A stretch of 64,000 bases of DNA from an uncultured Tateyamaria sp. (GCF_947488715.1 NZ_CANLAG010000008.1:62001-126000); one strand, 5' to 3'; shown: positions 16,697 to 25,845, counted from the first letter of the stretch. The notes: generated from the letters alone by a model not told the origin. Made by a program: numbers and translations.

Positions 16697-17632
16697 TTAG
16701 CTGCCGTTCAGGTGCGCGGTTTCCGGCACGGGTGTCAGCGTTTTGCCGGTGTCGAGGTGGCTCAGCACATTGTCCACCACCAGCGCGCCCATGGCGGCAC
16801 GGGTTTCGACCGTCGCACTGCCCACATGGGGCAGAAGGACCACGTTAGACATGGTTTTCAGCGCGTCGGGGATCTTGGGCTCTTCCTCGAACACGTCTAG
16901 GGCGGCATAGCCCAGCTTGCCCGATTGCAGCGCCGCGACCATGGCCGCCTCGTCGATCACCGACCCGCGCGAGACGTTGATCAGCGTGCCTTGTGGCCCG
17001 AGCGCTTCCATCACCTCGGCGTTGACGATCTTGTTCGTCGAGGGACCGCCGGGGGTGATGCAGATGATCACCTCGACCGCCTTGGCCATCCCCACGAGCG
17101 TGTCGTGATAGGTGTACGGCACGTCCTTTTGGCTGCGGGTGTGATAGTGGATGTCGGCGTCGAACGCCTTGAGCTTGTCCGCGATGGCCTGACCGATGCG
17201 GCCCAGCCCGAGGATGCCCACGCGGCGGTTGTCGGCACTGCGCGACAGCGGCGCGTTGCCGTCCGTTTCCCACGCGCCGGAGCGGGCGTGCGCCTCGTCC
17301 GCCAGCAGATTGCGGAAGCTGGCGAGCATCAGCATGATCGTGGTGCTCGCGACCTCGGCGTTCAGGACGTCGGGCGTGTGGGTGACGATGATGCCGCGTT
17401 CCACACAGGCGTCAGTGTCGATGGCGTCGTATCCCACGCCATAGCTCGCGGCCATTTTGGCGTTGGTACACTTGGCCAGCACGTCCGCCGGCACCCCGTC
17501 ATGGCCGTTGGTCACGATGTGGGTGATCGCCTCGGCCGGATAGTCGCCCGTGGCCTGGTGGATGGTGAACCGTTCGGACAGGCGGTCGCGCATGGCGTCG
17601 GTGATGCCACCGATTTGCAGCAGATCAGGCAT
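16697..17632 (-). CDS. D-isomer-specific 2-hydroxyacid dehydrogenase (glyoxylate/hydroxypyruvate reductase-like)
   Basis: A 311-residue NAD(P)-dependent dehydrogenase. The nucleotide site is VGILGLGRIGQAIADKLKAF. Catalytic residues are visible: Arg in LINVSRGSVIDEAAMV, Glu in VFEEEPKIPDAL and His in VVLLPHVGSATVET. Family members reduce glyoxylate, hydroxypyruvate or other 2-ketoacids, or oxidise D-2-hydroxyacids. It is the last gene of a leftward operon after an FAH-family hydrolase whose stop it overlaps by 8 bases. Its role may be to handle the 2-keto- or hydroxyacid released by that hydrolase, which is inference. Confidence 0.88.
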   Translation of the reverse strand: MPDLLQIGGITDAMRDRLSERFTIHQATGDYPAEAITHIVTNGHDGVPADVLAKCTNAKMAASYGVGYDAIDTDACVERGIIVTHTPDVLNAEVASTTIMLMLASFRNLLADEAHARSGAWETDGNAPLSRSADNRRVGILGLGRIGQAIADKLKAFDADIHYHTRSQKDVPYTYHDTLVGMAKAVEVIICITPGGPSTNKIVNAEVMEALGPQGTLINVSRGSVIDEAAMVAALQSGKLGYAALDVFEEEPKIPDALKTMSNVVLLPHVGSATVETRAAMGALVVDNVLSHLDTGKTLTPVPETAHLNGS

Positions 17633-18467
17633 CCTGTTTGACCTCCTGGCGCTGGGTGCCCAGGCCTTCGATGGTCAGTTCCATGACGTCGCCCACCTTG
17701 AGGAAGGTCTGCGGTTTCATGCCCATGCCCACGCCGGGGGGTGTGCCTGTGGTGATCACGTCACCGGGGTGCAGCGTCATCAACTGGCTGAGGTGTTCGA
17801 TGATTTCGGCCACTGTAAAGATCATGGTGGACGTGTTGCCCGTCTGCATCCGCTTGCCGTTCACATCGAGCGACATGGCAAGGTTCTGCGGGTCCGGCAC
17901 GTCATCGCGCGTCACGAGGTAGGGGCCGGTCGGCCCGAACGTGTCGCAGGATTTGCCCTTGGTCCACTGACCGGTCAGCTGGGTCTGGAAATGCCGTTCG
18001 GACACGTCGTTGACCACGCAATAGCCCGCCACGTGATCCAGCGCGTTCTCCTTGCTGACGTATTTGGCGGTGGTGCCGATGACGACGCCCAGCTCGACCT
18101 CCCAATCGGTTTTCTCGGACCCGCGCGGCATGACCACGTCGTCATTGGGGCCAACGATTGCCGAGTTCGCCTTGAAGAACAGGATGGGGTGTTCGGGGAT
18201 GTCCGCGCCGGTTTCGGCGGCGTGGTCCGAATAGTTCAGGCCGATGCACAGGAACTTGCCGATGTTGCCGACACAAGCGCCGATGCGGGGGTTGCCACCC
18301 ACGGCAGGCAGGCTGGCGGGGTCGATGCCGCGCAGTTTGGCGAGGCTGTCATCGCCCAGCGTCGTGCCGTCGATGTCGTCGATCACACCCGACAGATCAC
18401 GCAGCGTATCGCCATCCATCAGGCCGGGTTTTTCGGCGCCCATATCGCCGAAGCGTACAAGTTTCAT
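17625..18467 (-). CDS. Fumarylacetoacetate hydrolase-family protein (2,4-diketo-3-deoxy sugar-acid hydrolase-like)
   Basis: A 280-residue FAH-superfamily enzyme. FLCIGLNYSDHAAETGADIP, PILFFKANSAIVGPNDD and KTDWEVELGVVIGTTAKYVS carry the metal ligands and catalytic residues; VITTGTPPGVGMGMKPQTFL closes the active site. The closest described role for this subgroup is hydrolysis of 2,4-diketo-3-deoxy-L-fuconate or rhamnonate to pyruvate and lactate. Its operon partners, an SDR similar to 2-keto-3-deoxy-fuconate dehydrogenase and an IlvD/Edd dehydratase, support this class of reaction. The exact sugar acid cannot be read from sequence. Confidence 0.85.
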   Translation of the reverse strand: MKLVRFGDMGAEKPGLMDGDTLRDLSGVIDDIDGTTLGDDSLAKLRGIDPASLPAVGGNPRIGACVGNIGKFLCIGLNYSDHAAETGADIPEHPILFFKANSAIVGPNDDVVMPRGSEKTDWEVELGVVIGTTAKYVSKENALDHVAGYCVVNDVSERHFQTQLTGQWTKGKSCDTFGPTGPYLVTRDDVPDPQNLAMSLDVNGKRMQTGNTSTMIFTVAEIIEHLSQLMTLHPGDVITTGTPPGVGMGMKPQTFLKVGDVMELTIEGLGTQRQEVKQDA

Positions 18468-18495
18468 TGCAAAAGTCCTTTGTTCGTCTCGAAAT

Positions 18496-20295
18496 TCAGT
18501 GGTTGTCGCGTGGCATGTGACGACGCGAAATATCCTGGTAGGCGTCCGCCCCGCGCAGGGTCATGCCCTCGTCAAAGCGGCCGACGCGGTCGCGGAAGAT
18601 CTCTTGCCACGGGCTTTGGCTGTCTGGCGTGCCAAAGCCACCGGCATCGGCCAGCGCGACAGAGCGTGCCGCCAGTTCCGATGCGTCGATCAGCATGTCG
18701 GCCGTGCATTTCTTGAGGTCGATCCGCACGCGGTCGCCGTTTTGCAACAGGGCCAGACCGCCGCCATCCGCCGCCTCGGGCGAGGCGTTGAGGATGGAGG
18801 GCGAGCCGGAGGTGCCCGATTGCCGCCCGTCACCGACGCAGGGCAGCGCGTCGATGCCCTTTTTCAGCAGGTAGGAGGGCGCGCGCATGTTCACGACCTC
18901 TGCCCCGCCGGGATAGCCCTTGGGGCCTGCGCCGCGCATGAACAGGATACAGTTTTCGTCGATGTTCTCCGCCGGATCGTCGATGCGGTGGTGGAAATCC
19001 TCTGGCCCGTCGAACACCACGGCGCGACCCTCGAACGCTTCGGGGTCGTCGGGGTTCGACAGATAACGCGCGCGGAAATCGGGCGAGATCACGGATGTCT
19101 TCATGATCGCGCTGTCAAAGAGGTTGCCCTTGAGGTTGATGAACCCGGCATGTTCCTTGAGCGGATCAGAGGCGGAGCGGATCACGCGGGTGTCCTCGGA
19201 CCGGACGTGGCCGCAGTTCTCGCGCATGGTCTTGCCGTTTGCGGTGACGATATCGGGGTGCGGCAGCAGGTCGGCGGCGATCAATTCGCCAATGACTGCA
19301 GGCACACCGCCCGCATGTTGGTAATCCTCGCCCAGATATTCGCCCGCAGGCTGCATGTTCACGATCAGCGGGACCTCGTGACCGACGCTTTGCCAGTCGT
19401 CATTGTTCAGCGGCACGTCGAGATGCTTGGCGATGCCGTTCAGGTGGATCGGCGCGTTGGTTGACCCGCCGATGGCGGAGTTGATGACAATCGTGTTCTC
19501 GAACGCCTCGCGCGTCATGATGTCGGAGGGGCGCAGGTCTTCCCACACCATGTCGACGATGCGGCGGCCGGTCTCGTAACTGATCTGGCCACGCTCGCGG
19601 TAAGGGGCGGGGATGGCGGCAGCGCCGGGCAGTTGCATGCCCAGGGCTTCGGCAAGCGAGTTCATCGTCGTGGCCGTGCCCATCGTGTTGCAATAGCCGA
19701 CGGAGGGCGCGGAGGACGCGACGAGTTCCATGAACCCATCGTCGTCAATCTCGCCCGCGGCCAGCATTTCGCGGGCCTTCCAGACGATTGTGCCGGACCC
19801 GGTACGCTCACCCCGGAACCAGCCGTTCAGCATGGGACCAACCGACAGGGCGATGGCGGGGATGTTCACGGTGGCGGCGGCCATCAGCAGGGCGGGTGTG
19901 GTCTTGTCACAGCCGATGTTCAGCACAACGCCGTCGAGCGGATAGCCAAAGAGCGTTTCGACAAGGCTGAGGTAGGCGAGGTTGCGGTCCAGCATGGCCG
20001 TGGGGCGTTTGCCGGTCTCCTGAATGGGGTGCACGGGCACCTCAATGCAGGTGCCGCCCGCCGCGATGATGCCGTCGCGCACCCGCTTGGTCAGCTCAAG
20101 GTGGTGGCGGTTGCAGGGCGACAGGTCGCTGCCGGTCTGTGCGATCCCGATGATCGGCTTGCCGGATTGCAGTTCCTCACGTGTGAGGCCGTAGTTCAGG
20201 TAGCGTTCCAGGTAGAGCGCGGTCATCTCCGGGTTGTCCGGGTTCATGAACCATTTGCGCGAGCGTAGATCTTCTATTCCGATGCGTTTGGTCAT
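18496..20295 (-). CDS. IlvD/Edd-family sugar-acid dehydratase
   Basis: A 599-residue Fe-S dehydratase resembling D-xylonate and L-arabinonate dehydratases rather than dihydroxyacid dehydratase. The N-terminus [20 protein letters not shown] and [20 protein letters not shown] are typical of that branch. Candidate cluster cysteines are in [19 protein letters not shown] and [14 protein letters not shown]. The conserved [20 protein letters not shown] segment is intact. It removes water from an aldonate to give a 2-keto-3-deoxy acid. The upstream SDR gene overlaps its start by four bases and the FAH gene follows 28 bp later, together making a non-phosphorylating sugar-acid route. Confidence 0.93.
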   Translation of the reverse strand: MTKRIGIEDLRSRKWFMNPDNPEMTALYLERYLNYGLTREELQSGKPIIGIAQTGSDLSPCNRHHLELTKRVRDGIIAAGGTCIEVPVHPIQETGKRPTAMLDRNLAYLSLVETLFGYPLDGVVLNIGCDKTTPALLMAAATVNIPAIALSVGPMLNGWFRGERTGSGTIVWKAREMLAAGEIDDDGFMELVASSAPSVGYCNTMGTATTMNSLAEALGMQLPGAAAIPAPYRERGQISYETGRRIVDMVWEDLRPSDIMTREAFENTIVINSAIGGSTNAPIHLNGIAKHLDVPLNNDDWQSVGHEVPLIVNMQPAGEYLGEDYQHAGGVPAVIGELIAADLLPHPDIVTANGKTMRENCGHVRSEDTRVIRSASDPLKEHAGFINLKGNLFDSAIMKTSVISPDFRARYLSNPDDPEAFEGRAVVFDGPEDFHHRIDDPAENIDENCILFMRGAGPKGYPGGAEVVNMRAPSYLLKKGIDALPCVGDGRQSGTSGSPSILNASPEAADGGGLALLQNGDRVRIDLKKCTADMLIDASELAARSVALADAGGFGTPDSQSPWQEIFRDRVGRFDEGMTLRGADAYQDISRRHMPRDNH

Positions 20296-21035
20296 TGTCC
20301 TGACCAGCCTCCGTCGATGATGTGGGGATGTCCTGTGGTGAAACCGCTGTCGTCGCTGGCGAGATAGACAACGAGGTTGGCGATTTCCTGTGCGGTGGCC
20401 ACGCGGCCCATGGGCTGGCGTGACACGAATTGTTTGAGGGCTTCTTCGTAGCTGCCGACCTGTTCGCCAAGTGCTTTGACGCGGTCATGCCAGCTTGGGC
20501 TTTCGACTGTGCCGGGGCAGATGCAGTTGCAGCGGATGCCCTTGGTCACATAGTCGACGGCCACGGATTTGGTCATGCCGATCACGGCGGCCTTGGTGGT
20601 GCCGTAGATGAAGCGGTTGGGCGCGCCGATCACGGACGAGCAGGCGGACGACATGTTGATGATCGATCCGGTGCCGCGCTCGACCATGCCGGGCAGGGCC
20701 GCGCGCATTGTGCGGAACATGGACCGCACGTTGAGGTCAAAGGCGAAATCCCATTCGTCATCCGTCGCCGTCATCACATCACCGTGGTGCACAAACCCGG
20801 CGCAGTTGAACAGCACGTCAGGTGCCGCGCGTTCGACGCCTGCGATGATGCTGTCCGGGTCCATCGCATTGAGTGCAAAGGTTTCGATGCCGTCGGACAT
20901 GCCCGCCAGCAAGTCAGCGTTGACGTCGGTGGCAAAGACCTGTGCGCCCTCTGCGGCCATTGCTTCGGCGCTGGCGCGGCCAATCCCTTGGCCTGCCGCG
21001 GTCACAAGCGCGCGCTTTCCGTCTAAACGGCCCAT
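20292..21035 (-). CDS. SDR-family dehydrogenase (2-keto-3-deoxy-L-fuconate dehydrogenase-like)
   Basis: A 247-residue short-chain dehydrogenase. The cofactor motif is [20 protein letters not shown], the acidic residue in ATDVNAD indicates NAD preference, NCAG is present, and the catalytic residues are Ser in INMSSACSS and Tyr-Lys in [12 protein letters not shown]. The start [20 protein letters not shown] is typical of the branch that includes 2-keto-3-deoxy-L-fuconate 4-dehydrogenase and BDH2-like enzymes. It would produce the 2,4-diketo acid cleaved by the FAH enzyme in the same operon. It heads the leftward operon, sharing a 113-bp divergent promoter region with the gene at 21149. Confidence 0.88.
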   Translation of the reverse strand: MGRLDGKRALVTAAGQGIGRASAEAMAAEGAQVFATDVNADLLAGMSDGIETFALNAMDPDSIIAGVERAAPDVLFNCAGFVHHGDVMTATDDEWDFAFDLNVRSMFRTMRAALPGMVERGTGSIINMSSACSSVIGAPNRFIYGTTKAAVIGMTKSVAVDYVTKGIRCNCICPGTVESPSWHDRVKALGEQVGSYEEALKQFVSRQPMGRVATAQEIANLVVYLASDDSGFTTGHPHIIDGGWSGQ

Positions 21036-21148
21036 GTGGTCCCCCCATCCTGATCAGGTGTTGCGCTGGCCCGTGACCTGCGTTCGGTGTTAGCGTAGGA
21101 CATGGCGGAACTGTTGACCAGACGTCACGGCAAATTGGAGGACACGCG

Positions 21149-22027
21149 ATGGCGTTTGAGAAGGTGGCCCTGCTGGGCACGGGTTTGATGGGGTTCCCTA
21201 TGGCGCGCAATCTGGCGCAGGCCGGGGTCGTTGTGACCGCCTGGAACCGGACGCAGGCCAAGGCCGATCCCCTGACGGCCAATGGGGCAAAGGTTGTCGC
21301 CAAGGCGTCAGATGCCGTGACCGACGCCGACATCATCATCACCATGATGAGCGACGGCCCCACCGTTCTTGCGATGATCAAAGAGGTGTCCTGGGCCTTG
21401 GGCGCCGGGGCGCTTTGGATCGATATGTCATCCACCAAACCCGCTGAGGCGCGCGATGCCCGCGCCTTGCTCGAGGCCGAGGGCGTCGCCTTTCTTGATG
21501 CGCCTGTGTCCGGTGGCACAAAGGGCGCAGAGGCCGCGTCGCTGGCGATCATGGCGGGCGGTGAGGCGGCGGACTTCGACCGTGCCGCACCCGTGCTGGG
21601 GGTGATGGGCCGCCCCGTGCATGTGGGTCCAACCGGCACCGGGCAGCTGTCGAAATTGTGCAACCAGACCATCGTGGCCGTGACCATCGGCGCGGTGGCC
21701 GAGGCGATGTTGCTGGCCGAAGAAGGCGGTGCAGATCCCGCTGCCCTGCGCGCAGCACTCAAGGGAGGATTCGCCGATTCGGTGATCCTGCAACAGCACG
21801 GCGAACGCATGACGACCGGAAATTTCGAACCTGGCGGACTCTCGAAATTCCAGCTCAAGGATTTGGACAACGTGCTGGGCGAAGCCGAATCAGTGGGCCT
21901 GAGCCTGCCGATGACCCAGGGCGTCCGGGACCGATTTGCGCATTTCGTGGATCACATGGACGGGGCGGACCGGGATCACTCGGGCCTCTACCTTGAACTC
22001 AAGGCCCAGCAGGAGGGCGGCGCATGA
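21149..22027 (+). CDS. Beta-hydroxyacid dehydrogenase (3-hydroxyisobutyrate/L-threonate dehydrogenase family)
   Basis: A 292-residue NAD-dependent enzyme. VALLGTGLMGFPMARNLAQA is the Rossmann motif, FLDAPVSGGTKGAEAASLAI is the substrate-binding signature, and GQLSKLCNQTIVA has the catalytic lysine. Family members oxidise 3-hydroxyisobutyrate, tartronate semialdehyde, L-threonate or D-glycerate-type acids. AATTGGAGGA upstream of the ATG is a good ribosome site. It overlaps the following denD-like gene by four bases, and the pair faces the sugar-acid operon divergently. A threonate/erythronate role is plausible because LtnD and DenD enzymes occur together in tetronate pathways. Confidence 0.88.
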   Translation: MAFEKVALLGTGLMGFPMARNLAQAGVVVTAWNRTQAKADPLTANGAKVVAKASDAVTDADIIITMMSDGPTVLAMIKEVSWALGAGALWIDMSSTKPAEARDARALLEAEGVAFLDAPVSGGTKGAEAASLAIMAGGEAADFDRAAPVLGVMGRPVHVGPTGTGQLSKLCNQTIVAVTIGAVAEAMLLAEEGGADPAALRAALKGGFADSVILQQHGERMTTGNFEPGGLSKFQLKDLDNVLGEAESVGLSLPMTQGVRDRFAHFVDHMDGADRDHSGLYLELKAQQEGGA

Positions 22028-22995
22028 CCCGTGTTCTGATCCTGGGTGGCGGCGGCATGGTCGGCCAGAAACTGGCGCAGAAGCTGGAGGCCGAAGGGCT
22101 GGACGGCACGCCCGTCACGCTGACCCTGCACGACATCGCATTCCCCGACGGCGGCGTCGGCACGGACCGGCGTGTGGGCAACCTGTCGGTGCAGGCCGAG
22201 GGGGCCGCGCTGGCCGCCGAACGGTTCGACGTGATCTATTTCCTCGCGTCTATCGTGTCGGGCGAGGCCGAGACCAATTTCGATCTGGGTTGGCAGGTGA
22301 ACATGCTGCCCATGTGGCATTTCCTCGAGGCCCTGCGCGCTCAGCACCGCGCCACCGGCGGGGCCTATGTGCCGCGCGTGGTGTTCACCTCTTCCATCGC
22401 CGTGTTTGGCGGGCCTTACCCGGACAAGATCGGGGACGAATTCCTGACCTCGCCGCAGACCAGCTATGGCGCGCAAAAGGCCGCGTGCGAGCTGATGGTG
22501 CAGGATTTCAGCCGCAAGGGGTTCATCGACGGACTGTCGTTGCGCCTGCCGACGATCTGCGTGCGACCGGGTAAGGCGAACCTCGCCGCGTCGTCGTTCT
22601 TTTCCGGCATCATCCGCGAGCCGCTGAACGGGCAAGAGGCGATTTTGCCGGTGGCCGACACCGTTCGACACTGGCATGCCTCGCCCCGGTCGGCGGCGGG
22701 GTTCCTGACCCATGCGGGCACGCTGGATACCGAACGCCTTGAGGGACGGCGGGCGCTGAACCTGCCGGGGCTGTCCTGCACGGTTGCCGAACAGATCGAA
22801 GCGCTGCGCGACGTTGCGGGAAACAATGTGGTGGCGTTGATCAAGCCCGAACCGAACCCTGCCATTGCCAAGATCGTAGATGGATGGCCGCGTAATTTCG
22901 CACCGGACCGCGCGACGGCGTTGGGGTTCAAGGCGGAAGCGTCGTTCCGCGATATTATCGATGTCTACATCGAAGAGGACCTGAACGACCGGTAG
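22024..22995 (+). CDS. denD: DenD-like D-erythronate dehydrogenase (NAD-dependent epimerase/dehydratase fold)
   Basis: A 323-residue extended-SDR protein. VLILGGGGMVGQKLAQKLEA is the glycine-rich site, VIYFLASIVSGEAETNFDLG, VFTSSIAVFGG and TSYGAQKAACELMV carry the catalytic Ser and Tyr-x3-Lys. The overall pattern, including SLRLPTICVRPGKANLAAS, fits the D-erythronate dehydrogenase (DenD) branch, which oxidises D-erythronate to 2-oxo-tetronate before isomerisation by OtnI and phosphorylation by OtnK. No OtnK or OtnC gene is nearby; an OtnI/Hyi-like gene is at 890-1642. The gene symbol is from family resemblance. It overlaps the upstream dehydrogenase by ATGA. Confidence 0.75.
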   Translation: MTRVLILGGGGMVGQKLAQKLEAEGLDGTPVTLTLHDIAFPDGGVGTDRRVGNLSVQAEGAALAAERFDVIYFLASIVSGEAETNFDLGWQVNMLPMWHFLEALRAQHRATGGAYVPRVVFTSSIAVFGGPYPDKIGDEFLTSPQTSYGAQKAACELMVQDFSRKGFIDGLSLRLPTICVRPGKANLAASSFFSGIIREPLNGQEAILPVADTVRHWHASPRSAAGFLTHAGTLDTERLEGRRALNLPGLSCTVAEQIEALRDVAGNNVVALIKPEPNPAIAKIVDGWPRNFAPDRATALGFKAEASFRDIIDVYIEEDLNDR

Positions 22996-23024
22996 TCAGG
23001 TGCGCTATGTTGGTGCGCCTTAAT

Positions 23025-23681
23025 CTAGACGCTTTCGAGGTCCGCGGGCATGATCAAATGGCGCGCCAGGTGGTCGTGGATTTTCCGGCGCGTCAACGCT
23101 TCATCACCTGACATGGCGGCATCCAGGATCTGCTGGTGGTGTTTGATGTTGTTCGAGATAAAGTCGAATTGCCGGTCCTCGACCATCAATTGCTGCCGGA
23201 AACGACAGTAGATTTGGTGGTGCGCCGCACGCAGCGCATCCGAACCACAGGCGGAAATCAGTGTTTCGTGAAAATGCCGTTCCGCGTCGAACCATAGATC
23301 GACAAACGGGTCGGTATCCGGTGCGGATTGCAGACGCATCTCGAGGTGGCTGAGTTGGTGATGTGCGGCGGTCAGGCGGGCCTCCCAGGCGACGCCGCCC
23401 AGCCGGATGGACATCGCCGTACCTTCCGCTTCCAGCAGGACGCGCATGTGGGTCAGTTCATGCACAACCTTGCGCGACCGCTCCGGCACACGGAACCCGC
23501 GCTGTTCGCGAAACTCGACCAGACCCAGGGTCGAAAGGCGGAACAACACTTCGCGAATCGTGCTGGCGGAACAGCCGAATTCCAGCCGCAAATGCTCTGC
23601 CCGCACCTTTTGCCCATGCTCGAATCCATTCGTCATCAGCCTGTGGCGCAAGGTCTCGAAAATGTCGGCATCATAGGACAT
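23025..23681 (-). CDS. GntR-family (FCD-domain) transcriptional regulator
   Basis: A 218-residue regulator with an N-terminal winged helix (KVRAEHLRLEFGCSASTIRE VLFRLSTLGLVEF) and a C-terminal all-helical FCD ligand domain containing the metal-binding histidines in FHETLISACGS and HHQQILDAAMSGD. Regulators of this kind usually sense a carboxylic or sugar acid. It is divergent from the TRAP-dioxygenase-UxaA operon and probably controls it from the AATTTCGAAATT-type sites in the 200-bp intergenic region. The N-terminus MSYDADIFETLRHRLM is consistent with the family start. Confidence 0.9.
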   Translation of the reverse strand: MSYDADIFETLRHRLMTNGFEHGQKVRAEHLRLEFGCSASTIREVLFRLSTLGLVEFREQRGFRVPERSRKVVHELTHMRVLLEAEGTAMSIRLGGVAWEARLTAAHHQLSHLEMRLQSAPDTDPFVDLWFDAERHFHETLISACGSDALRAAHHQIYCRFRQQLMVEDRQFDFISNNIKHHQQILDAAMSGDEALTRRKIHDHLARHLIMPADLESV

Positions 23682-23726
23682 GGCAGTGCAACTTGGTCAG
23701 CGTGATGCAGAAACGGTAAGTTACAA

Positions 23727-23770
23727 AATTTCGAAATTCCATCAAAATCTCGAAATTACCTCGAATTTCA
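23727..23770. promoter_or_regulatory. Cluster of TCGA-centred palindromes, candidate GntR operators
   Basis: AATTTCGAAATT at 23727-23738 is a perfect 12-base palindrome. AATCTCGAAATT at 23746-23757 is the same with one change, and CCTCGAATTT follows at 23759-23768. The TCGA cores are at 23731, 23750 and 23761. The surrounding sequence is unusually AT-rich for this genome. The position between the divergent gntR gene and dctP suggests operator sites for the GntR regulator. Confidence 0.6.
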
Positions 23771-23881
23771 TTTTTTTGTTGTCGAACGGGGGCCTCTGCG
23801 CATAGCCTTTCTTTACCGAGCGTCAAACGGGGCAACCAAGACCTCTGTTCGTGCGCACACAAGTTTGTCTGGGAGGAAAAC

Positions 23882-24907
23882 ATGACATTCATGAAGAAGG
23901 CGGCCAGTGTCGCCGCCGCCGCTACGCTTGCGGCAACAGGAGCGATGGCCGACGGCCACGCCGAAACCAAGCTGCGGATCCAAACGCACTATGCCCCTGA
24001 AACTGTGTCGGGCAAGCTGGCCGCACAGTATGTCGAAGACATCCAGACGATGTCCGGTGGCGGTATCCAGGTCGAGATGTTCTACAGCTCGTCCGTTGTG
24101 AAATCGGTCGAGACGTTTGACGCGGCTGCGACAGGTATCCTGGACTGCGACATGACCGGTGGCGGTTATCAGACCGGCAAGAACTCCGCGTTCCAATTCG
24201 TGGGCGACATCATGGGTGGCTATGAAACACCCTACCAACAGCTGAGCTGGCTGTATTTCGGTGGCGGTCGTGAAGCGGCGGCACCTCTGTACAACAAGTA
24301 CGGCATGGAGCTGATCGGCTGGTGGGTCTACGGCCAGGAATCCTTCGCCTCGTCCAAGCCAATCGAAAAGGTTGCCGACTTCAAAGACTGGAAATTCCGG
24401 TCGCCCCCCGGCATGGAAACCAAGATCTTTGAAAAGCTGGGCGCCTCGCCCATCGTGATGGACTTCACCGAGATCTTTACCGCTCTGGAAACAGGCATCA
24501 TCGACGGTGCGGACGCATCGGGCCTCGCCAACAACGTTGGCCTGGGTCTCTATGACATCGTCAAGTACGCCAACTTCCCCGGCTTCCACTCGATGCCTTC
24601 GGATCACCTCGCGTGCAACAAGGCCGTGTTCGACGCGATGCCCGAAGCGCACCAGACCATCATGAAGGTCGCCATGGAAGCACTCGCACTGCGCACCGCC
24701 CTGACGTTCGAGAAGAAGAACGCCGAAGCGGCTGCTCAACTGCGCGCCGATGGTGTGACGCTGTCCCAGTGGGCACCTGATGAGCTGCAGAAGTTCCGCA
24801 ACGCGGCACAGGCCACATGGCCCGAGTTCGCCGACACACCAGAAGCCAAGGCTCTGGTTGAAGCGCACCTGAGCTATCTGACTCAGCTGGGCCTCGTGTC
24901 CGAGTAA
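23882..24907 (+). CDS. TRAP transporter substrate-binding protein, DctP family
   Basis: A 341-residue periplasmic binding protein. The signal peptide is about residues 1-24 (KKAASVAAAATLAATGAMAD). The mature part has the DctP pattern, including KFRSPPGMETKIFEKLGASP with the arginine that binds the ligand carboxylate, and FTALETGIIDGADASGLANN. It would capture an organic or sugar acid for the DctQM permease encoded next. GGGAGGAAAAC precedes the ATG at 23882. Two hairpins separate it from dctQ, consistent with the higher expression usual for binding proteins. Confidence 0.95.
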   Translation: MTFMKKAASVAAAATLAATGAMADGHAETKLRIQTHYAPETVSGKLAAQYVEDIQTMSGGGIQVEMFYSSSVVKSVETFDAAATGILDCDMTGGGYQTGKNSAFQFVGDIMGGYETPYQQLSWLYFGGGREAAAPLYNKYGMELIGWWVYGQESFASSKPIEKVADFKDWKFRSPPGMETKIFEKLGASPIVMDFTEIFTALETGIIDGADASGLANNVGLGLYDIVKYANFPGFHSMPSDHLACNKAVFDAMPEAHQTIMKVAMEALALRTALTFEKKNAEAAAQLRADGVTLSQWAPDELQKFRNAAQATWPEFADTPEAKALVEAHLSYLTQLGLVSE

Positions 24908-24913
24908 GCGATC

Positions 24914-24977
24914 TTGGGGTCCTGCCTTGCGCGGGGCCCCAACCATCCCGAAGGCGACGGCAAGACCGGCTCGGGAT
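24914..24977 (+). terminator. Two hairpins between dctP and dctQ (attenuator or mRNA-stability element)
   Basis: Hairpin one pairs TTGGGGTCC (24914-24922) with GGGCCCCAA (24934-24942). Hairpin two pairs ATCCCGA (24945-24951) with TCGGGAT (24971-24977) and is followed by TTT. Partial termination or protection of the dctP message here would give more binding protein than permease. Confidence 0.6.
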
Positions 24978-24996
24978 TTTCAAGAAACAGGGGGAT

Positions 24997-25845
24997 ATGA
25001 CGATGCAGGTGCGCTCCGGCACTCCGGTCGAATGGCTTGTGCCACTGGCTTTCATTCTATGTGCGGGCTGGGTGATCTGGCATATGCCTGCCTTTACCCT
25101 CACATTCTATCCACCCACAGATGCGTCCCAGTTCGACAAGCTGTTGGCCCTGTTCAACCGCGTGGACGTCAGTGGCGGCCTCGGCGGTCTGTTTGGTGGC
25201 TACGCTGACATTGTTGACTGGCTTGCCCTGATCGGTATCCCCATCACCGCCTATTTCGGCGTCCGCACCGTGCAACGCGCGGGCATGGAGTTCGAAAGCT
25301 GGAAGCCCGCCGACCGTCTGGCCGTGTTCATCGGCCGCGTCACCATGATGCTGATCGTGTTGTTGACCGGTGTGATGCTGTTCGAGGTGCTGCTGCGCTA
25401 CGTGTTCGAGGCGCCGACGCTCTGGGCCAACGAGATGTCGCTGTGGCTCGCCGGGTTCGTGTTCCTGTGTGCGGGCCTCTATGCCATGCAACAGCGCAGC
25501 CACATCCGCATTGTCCTGCTGTACGATGTCGTGCCGCGTTGGGTGCAGCGGATCTTTGACGTGATCTCGACCACATGCATCCTGACCTTTGCCTTTTTCC
25601 TCTGCTACGGCGGCTATGGCGAGGCGTTCGACAAATTCTACCGCTGGGAAACCTTCGGCACCGCCTTTGACCCGCCGATCCCTGCCACGATGAAACCGAT
25701 GGTTCTGCTGATCGTGTCGCTGGTCGCGGTGCAGGCCGTGGTCAACCTGATCTCGGACTGGAACAAGGACGAGGTGCATTACGGCGGCGAAGACCTCGAC
25801 GAAGAAGAAATTGAGCGCATCAAAGCGCAAGTGGCAGGGGACTAA
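24997..25845 (+). CDS. TRAP transporter small permease, DctQ family (extended)
   Basis: A 282-residue inner-membrane protein. The DctQ core spans about residues 110-250, with MLIVLLTGVMLFEVLLRYVF and LWANEMSLWLAGFVFLCAGL being the typical first helices. It is longer than usual DctQ proteins (about 160-200 residues): the extra N-terminal 90 residues hold two more hydrophobic segments (WLVPLAFILCAGWVIWHMPA; VDWLALIGIPITAYFGV). The C-terminus is acidic (GGEDLDEEEIERIKAQ). GGGGGATATG provides a weak ribosome site. It ends 3 bp before dctM. Confidence 0.9.
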   Translation: MTMQVRSGTPVEWLVPLAFILCAGWVIWHMPAFTLTFYPPTDASQFDKLLALFNRVDVSGGLGGLFGGYADIVDWLALIGIPITAYFGVRTVQRAGMEFESWKPADRLAVFIGRVTMMLIVLLTGVMLFEVLLRYVFEAPTLWANEMSLWLAGFVFLCAGLYAMQQRSHIRIVLLYDVVPRWVQRIFDVISTTCILTFAFFLCYGGYGEAFDKFYRWETFGTAFDPPIPATMKPMVLLIVSLVAVQAVVNLISDWNKDEVHYGGEDLDEEEIERIKAQVAGD

